A stretch of 7,067 nt of DNA, taken from the NCBI GenBank assembly GCA_964622255.1, contig CAZUPK010000049.1:1-7067 (forward strand), given 5' to 3'. The stretch comes from SZUA-1377 sp964622255 (GTDB lineage: Bacteria > Campylobacterota > Campylobacteria > Campylobacterales > QNZT01). A program made the position numbers and the translations under genes. The notes under the pieces are model-generated. The model did no database searches, was not told where the DNA came from, and was given only the letters and a program-made list of their open reading frames with translations. This document shows positions 6,213 to 7,067 of this stretch, in pieces (the first letter of the stretch is position 1; every line of letters starts with the position of its first letter).

Positions 6213-7067
6213 ATGTTTCAATTTGATACACTTTCTTTAGTTTTTGTTGCACTTATTTTTTTGGGTGTGATTCCAAATCTTTTTTATTCATTTGGGTATC
6301 TCTCTCATATAAAAAGAAAAACACATTATCTATTGCACTATTTTGCATTTATCATCTCAATGATAGGTGTGGTAGTAGCTGGTAATGCAATTGTGTTTTT
6401 GTTTTTTTGGGAGCTTATGAGCTTAACAAGTTGGCAGTTAATCCTTACCGAGACAGAAGATAAATCAACTATAAAATCAGCTAGATTTTACTTTTTTATG
6501 ACACATTTTGGATTTGTATTTTTGTTGATGTTTTTTTTGTTAGTTACAAATGGAAAACTTGAGATAGATTTTGCTCAAATGAAAGAAATAGCCTCTACTT
6601 TTAAATATCCTACACTTTTGTTTTTCCTTTTAGTTTTTGGTTTTTTAAGTAAAGCCGGAGCGGTTCCTTTTCAGGTATGGCTTCCTTATGCTCACCCCTC
6701 TGCTCCATCTGCAGTTTCTGCTATTATGAGTGGGGTGATGTTAAAAGTTGCTATTTATGGATTTTTGAGATTTATATTTGTTGTGCTGTATCCTTGGCAG
6801 TTAGAATGGGGTGTGATTGTTTTAGTCATTGGCTCTACCTCAGCAGTAGTAGGAGTGCTATATGCACTAAGCGAACACGATATAAAAGCACTTTTGGCAA
6901 ATCACTCCATAGAAAATATAGGTATCATCCTTATTGGTGTTGCTATGGGGATGATTTTTGATACTATGGGTTTAAAAACTCTAAGCAGTTTTGCTTTTAT
7001 AGCGGCACTATTTCACACATTTAATCATATGAGTTTTAAATCATTGCTATTTATGGGAGCTGGAAGT
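6213..7067 (+). CDS. HyfB/NuoL-like proton-translocating membrane subunit (3' end outside the window)
   Basis: An open frame of 285 codons runs off the right edge; full-length relatives have roughly 480-670 residues. It is a polytopic inner-membrane protein of the NuoL/MrpA/HyfB antiporter-like family, which pumps protons in complex I, Mrp antiporters and group 4 hydrogenases. Signatures are FFWELMSLTSW with E67 (the conserved TM5 glutamate), SKAGAVPFQVWLPYAHPSAP with K147 (the TM7 lysine), SGVMLKVAIYG with K178, LSEHDIKALLANHSIENIG, and HTFNHMSFKSLLFMGAG with H268, H272 and K276. The WELMSL and HxxNHxxFKxLLFxGAG wording is closest to hydrogenase-4 HyfB and HycC proteins; a DabB-type carbon-uptake subunit is an alternative. 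The ATG has GGAG 10 bases upstream and an in-frame stop (6207-6209) just before it. E67 sits about 60 residues earlier than in long HyfB proteins, so the first two helices seem absent. Confidence 0.85.
   Translation, partial: MFQFDTLSLVFVALIFLGVIPNLFYSFGYLSHIKRKTHYLLHYFAFIISMIGVVVAGNAIVFLFFWELMSLTSWQLILTETEDKSTIKSARFYFFMTHFGFVFLLMFFLLVTNGKLEIDFAQMKEIASTFKYPTLLFFLLVFGFLSKAGAVPFQVWLPYAHPSAPSAVSAIMSGVMLKVAIYGFLRFIFVVLYPWQLEWGVIVLVIGSTSAVVGVLYALSEHDIKALLANHSIENIGIILIGVAMGMIFDTMGLKTLSSFAFIAALFHTFNHMSFKSLLFMGAGS

Noticed and set aside
6677..6961. Plus-strand open frame of 94 codons, Cys/Trp/Ser-rich
   Set aside because: It is out of frame within the HyfB-like gene, whose frame carries conserved residues over the whole stretch; the unusual composition is a frame-shift artefact.
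1..7067. CRISPR arrays, tRNA or rRNA genes, toxin-antitoxin or phage-defence modules
   Set aside because: No regularly spaced repeats, no tRNA-like cloverleaf and no defence-type protein motifs were seen on either strand.

Overview
The window is AT-rich bacterial DNA that reads like Campylobacterota (the former Epsilonproteobacteria, of the Sulfurimonas, Sulfurovum or Arcobacter kind). The reasons are the strongly A/T-ending codons, the tight and overlapping gene junctions, the FixI/CcoI-CcoS pair of a cbb3-oxidase user, a short-type LeuD, and a HyfB-like membrane subunit. The genus cannot be fixed from the sequence alone.

Layout. Bases 1-390 hold the decayed 5' end of an IS3-family element (an OrfA remnant on the minus strand), whose apparent terminus lies about 21 bases beyond the leuB stop. 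Bases 391-1961 hold leuD-leuB, a minus-strand leucine pair overlapping by ATGA. A 91-base divergent intergenic region carries a perfect 14-base palindrome that could serve as back-to-back -10 elements. Bases 2053-4654 hold ccoI-ccoS on the plus strand, overlapping by 8 bases, with ccoS starting at TTG. After a 111-base gap with a TATAAT box comes a second plus-strand unit (4766-5993): a secreted or periplasmic TPR protein of unknown role, translationally overlapped by gmhB. Bases 5994-6212 hold a 22-codon tail of an IS200/IS605-type TnpA on the minus strand, then a TATAAT promoter and a leader hairpin that can cover the ribosome binding site of the last gene. From 6213 to the window end runs the first 285 codons of a HyfB/NuoL-like proton-translocating membrane subunit, open at the right edge.

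How the genes fit together. LeuD (isopropylmalate isomerase small subunit) and LeuB (isopropylmalate dehydrogenase) catalyse consecutive steps of leucine synthesis; LeuC and LeuA are not in the window. CcoI and CcoS mature cbb3-type cytochrome oxidase (copper export and assembly); the oxidase genes themselves are not here. GmhB makes a heptose precursor for LPS or surface glycans. The HyfB-like gene probably opens a separate membrane-complex locus (group 4 hydrogenase or formate hydrogenlyase type), joined to the housekeeping block at an IS scar.

Most of the window is ordinary core metabolism. I see no convincing new system. The points worth a second look are the leader hairpin and short N-terminus of the HyfB-like gene, the palindromic divergent promoter, the two IS scars, and the TPR-gmhB coupling.
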